Shown here in pieces: positions 14,728 to 16,950 of a stretch of DNA of 16,950 nucleotides. This DNA comes from JAGXQV01 sp964505475 (GTDB lineage Bacteria; Pseudomonadota; Gammaproteobacteria; Burkholderiales; Sulfuricellaceae): contig CAZDIJ010000060.1 in NCBI GenBank assembly GCA_964505475.1, forward strand, positions 1 to 16,950, in the 5' to 3' direction. The first letter of the stretch is position 1. Every line of letters begins with the position of its first letter. A model generated the notes under the pieces. That model saw only the letters and a program-made list of their open reading frames with translations. It made no database searches and was not told the DNA's origin. A program made the translations under genes and the position numbers.

Positions 14728-14733
14728 AAGGGA
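14728..14733 (+). promoter_or_regulatory. Ribosome binding site of pycB
   Basis: AAGGGA lies 7 bases before the pycB ATG, in the short gap after pycA. Confidence 0.6.
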
Positions 14734-14740
14734 ACACAGT

Positions 14741-16603
14741 ATGGCAAAAGTTAATATCAGCGAATTGGTCTTGCGCGACGGACACCAGTCCCTGATCGCC
14801 ACCCGCATGCGTACCGAGGACATGCTGCCGATTTGCGCCAAACTCGACAATGTCGGCTTCTGGTCACTGGAAGCCTGGGGGGGCGCGACTTTCGACGCCT
14901 GCGTGCGCTTTTTGCGGGAAGATCCGTGGGAGCGACTGCGCAAGCTGCGCAAGGCGTTGCCCAATACGCGCATCCAGATGCTGTTGCGCGGCCAGAACCT
15001 GCTCGGCTATCGCCACTATTCCGATGACGTGGTGCGTGCCTTCGTCCAGAAATCCGCCGACAACGGCATAGATGTCTTCCGCGTTTTCGACGCCATGAAC
15101 GATCTGCGCAATCTTCAGGTTTCCATCGAGGCAGTGAAAGCCTCGGGAAAAATGGCCGAAGGAGCGATTTGCTACACCACCAGCCCGGTTCACGACATCC
15201 CCCATTTCGTCGGCCTGGCCAAGGAACTCGAAGCGATGGGCTGCGACACCCTGGCGATCAAGGATATGGCCGGGCTGCTGACCCCCTCCATCACCGGTGA
15301 TCTGGTCAAGGCGCTGAAGGCCGCCATCGGTCTGCCAATTCACTTGCACAGCCACGCCACTTCCGGGTTGTCGGCCATGTGCTTCCTCAAGGGCGTGGAA
15401 GCCGGCGCCAGCATTATCGACACCTGCAATTCGGCTTTCGGCGAAGGCGCCAGCCATTCCTCCACGGAAAGCATCGTGGCGGCGTTTGCCGGCACCGAGT
15501 ACGACACCGGAATTTCCCTTCCGCTGCTACAGGAAACCACCGCCTACTTCCGCGAAGCGCGGAAAAAATACTGGCAGTTTGAAAGCGCCTTCACCGGGGT
15601 GGACACCCGGGTATTGGTCAACCAGGTGCCGGGCGGGATGATCTCCAACCTTTCCAACCAGCTCAAGGACCAAGGCGCGCTTGACCGCATGGACGAGGTG
15701 CTCGATGAAATTCCGCGCGTGCGCGAAGACCTCGGTTTCCCGCCGCTGGTGACGCCGACCTCGCAGATCGTCGGCACCCAGGCGGTGCTGAACGTGCTCA
15801 CCGGCGAGCGCTACAAATCGGTCACCAACGAGGTAAAGGGCTATCTGCAAGGCCGCTACGGCAAGGCGCCCGGCAAGGTCAACGAGCAGGTGCGCAATAT
15901 CGCCATCGGCAACAGCGAGGTGATTACCTGCCGTCCCGCCGACCATTTGCGGGATGAAATGGATAAGATCCGCGGCGAGATCGAAAACCTGGCCAAGAAC
16001 GAAGAAGATATTCTTACCTACGCCATGTTCCCGGAACTGGCGCGCACCTTCCTACAGGAACGTGCGGCCGGCACGCTCAAGCCCGAGCAACTGCTGCCGG
16101 TCGGCGCCAACCTGTCCTGCGGCCCGTTCCTGGCGCCCAACGAATTCAACGTCACCCTGCACGGCGAAACCTACCACATCCACATTACCGGCTCCGGGCG
16201 TCCCGGCGAAGAACAGCGGCCGTTCTTCGTCTCGGTAGACGGCGTGCAGGAAGAAATCATCGTCGAAGCGCTCAACGAAGTCGAAGTCTATGGCGGCACG
16301 GGCGGCATGGTTGCCGGCGGCGCCAGCAAAACCAAGGCGGAAAGCGGCAAGACCGCATCCGGCAAACGCCCGCGTCCCAAGCACCAGGGTCATGTGGAAA
16401 CCGCCATGCCCGGCACCATCGTCGACGTGCTGGCCATACCCGGCAAGAAGGTCAATGCCGGCGATCCGGTGCTGGTGATCGAGGCGATGAAAATGGAAAA
16501 TGAAATCCAGGCGCCGATCAGCGGGACGGTCATCCACGTATGGGTGGCCAAGGGCGACAGCGTCACCCCCGACGAGGCGCTGATCGAGATACAGCCGGAG
16601 TGA
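14741..16603 (+). CDS. pycB: Carboxyltransferase/biotin carrier subunit of pyruvate carboxylase (subunit B; OadA-like)
   Basis: This 620-residue protein has a TIM-barrel carboxyltransferase domain (about 5-270), a conserved PYC/OADA region (about 290-480), a flexible Gly/Ala/Lys-rich linker (about 518-550) and a biotinyl domain (550-620). Metal ligands are visible: D13 in LRDGHQS, K174 (probable carboxylated lysine) in AIKDMAGLL, and H203 and H205 in HLHSHATSG. Biotin attaches to K584 in EAMKMENE. With pycA it should make oxaloacetate from pyruvate, an anaplerotic step. Sodium-pumping oxaloacetate decarboxylase alpha is the close relative, but no oadB or oadG is next to it and a biotin carboxylase is, so the carboxylase is favoured. 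A 2-oxoglutarate carboxylase (CfiA) cannot be excluded. Confidence 0.9.
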   Translation: MAKVNISELVLRDGHQSLIATRMRTEDMLPICAKLDNVGFWSLEAWGGATFDACVRFLREDPWERLRKLRKALPNTRIQMLLRGQNLLGYRHYSDDVVRAFVQKSADNGIDVFRVFDAMNDLRNLQVSIEAVKASGKMAEGAICYTTSPVHDIPHFVGLAKELEAMGCDTLAIKDMAGLLTPSITGDLVKALKAAIGLPIHLHSHATSGLSAMCFLKGVEAGASIIDTCNSAFGEGASHSSTESIVAAFAGTEYDTGISLPLLQETTAYFREARKKYWQFESAFTGVDTRVLVNQVPGGMISNLSNQLKDQGALDRMDEVLDEIPRVREDLGFPPLVTPTSQIVGTQAVLNVLTGERYKSVTNEVKGYLQGRYGKAPGKVNEQVRNIAIGNSEVITCRPADHLRDEMDKIRGEIENLAKNEEDILTYAMFPELARTFLQERAAGTLKPEQLLPVGANLSCGPFLAPNEFNVTLHGETYHIHITGSGRPGEEQRPFFVSVDGVQEEIIVEALNEVEVYGGTGGMVAGGASKTKAESGKTASGKRPRPKHQGHVETAMPGTIVDVLAIPGKKVNAGDPVLVIEAMKMENEIQAPISGTVIHVWVAKGDSVTPDEALIEIQPE

Positions 16604-16637
16604 AAATCCGTACCTGAGCCGACCAAACCCGTCATCC

Positions 16638-16950
16638 ATGGAACTCGTTCTCGCCTCGACCTCGCCCTACCGCCGCGAATTGCTTACGCGCCTGAAGCTG
16701 GATTTTTCCGTGGCCTCGCCGGAAGTGGACGAAACGCCGCTGCCCGGCGAAGCACCGGAACAAACCGCCTACCGCCTGGCCATCGCCAAGGCCCAAGCGG
16801 TCGCCGCGCAACATCCCGATGCCCTGATTATCGGCTCCGACCAAGTCGCAACGCTGGAAGGCGCGCAGATCGGCAAGCCGCACACGCACGAAAACGCCAC
16901 CAAGCAATTGCGCACCATGCGCGGCAAGACCGTCACTTTCCACACCGCGC
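16638..16950 (+). CDS. maf: Maf family nucleotide pyrophosphatase, YceF type (3' end cut by the window)
   Basis: The first 104 residues of a Maf/YceF protein are present and the frame runs off the window end. The start MELVLASTSPYRRELLTRL, the DETPLPGE stretch (31-38), the catalytic-region GSDQVATLEG (66-75, D68) and the TMRGKTVTFHTA region match the YceF branch. That branch hydrolyses modified nucleotides such as 7-methyl-GTP and removes them from the pool. The ATG at 16638 has no clear ribosome binding site and comes 34 bases after pycB, so it may be read from the pycAB transcript. In E. coli the same gene is divergent from yceD-rpmF; here pycAB lies between them. Confidence 0.93.
   Translation, partial: MELVLASTSPYRRELLTRLKLDFSVASPEVDETPLPGEAPEQTAYRLAIAKAQAVAAQHPDALIIGSDQVATLEGAQIGKPHTHENATKQLRTMRGKTVTFHTA

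Overview
The window is about 17 kb of core chromosome from a Gram-negative proteobacterium, most likely a betaproteobacterium, possibly of the Nitrosomonadales (inference from gene order and protein style, not from a search). It is GC-rich, densely packed, and shows no sign of mobile elements, CRISPR, tRNA or rRNA. I did not find a new multi-gene system. The more unusual points are a PabB with a TrpE-type active site, a perfect palindrome built from two convergent stop codons, a nearly leaderless yceD promoter, and a small unknown/MEKHLA gene pair.

Layout. Positions 1-199 hold no gene, only a weak promoter candidate. Two plus-strand genes follow: a small unknown protein (about 278-601) and a MEKHLA-domain (PAS-like) protein (621-1100). 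They converge on tatD, and the two stop codons form the ends of one 20-bp palindrome. From 13110 down to 1115 all genes are on the minus strand. In transcription order they are yceD, rpmF, plsX, fabH, fabD, fabG, acpP, fabF, pabB, pabC, mltG, tmk, holB, pilZ, tatD. The spacing is very tight, with 4-bp ATGA overlaps at plsX/fabH, pabB/pabC and mltG/tmk and slightly longer overlaps at pabC/mltG and holB/pilZ. A good sigma70-like promoter precedes yceD and a weaker one lies before acpP. On the plus strand, divergent from yceD, lie a two-subunit biotin carboxylase system (pycA, pycB; 13307-16603) and the start of a maf/yceF gene cut by the window end.

Function. The minus-strand block links ribosomal protein L32 and the rRNA-processing-associated YceD to phospholipid entry (PlsX) and the type II fatty acid synthase (FabH, FabD, FabG, AcpP, FabF). 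It continues to p-aminobenzoate for folate (PabB, PabC), peptidoglycan chain termination (MltG), dTDP supply (Tmk), the clamp loader (HolB), type IV pilus assembly (PilZ) and a nuclease (TatD). This extends the well-known E. coli yceD-to-ycfH order with pabB and pilZ added. The plus-strand pair probably supplies oxaloacetate by carboxylating pyruvate.
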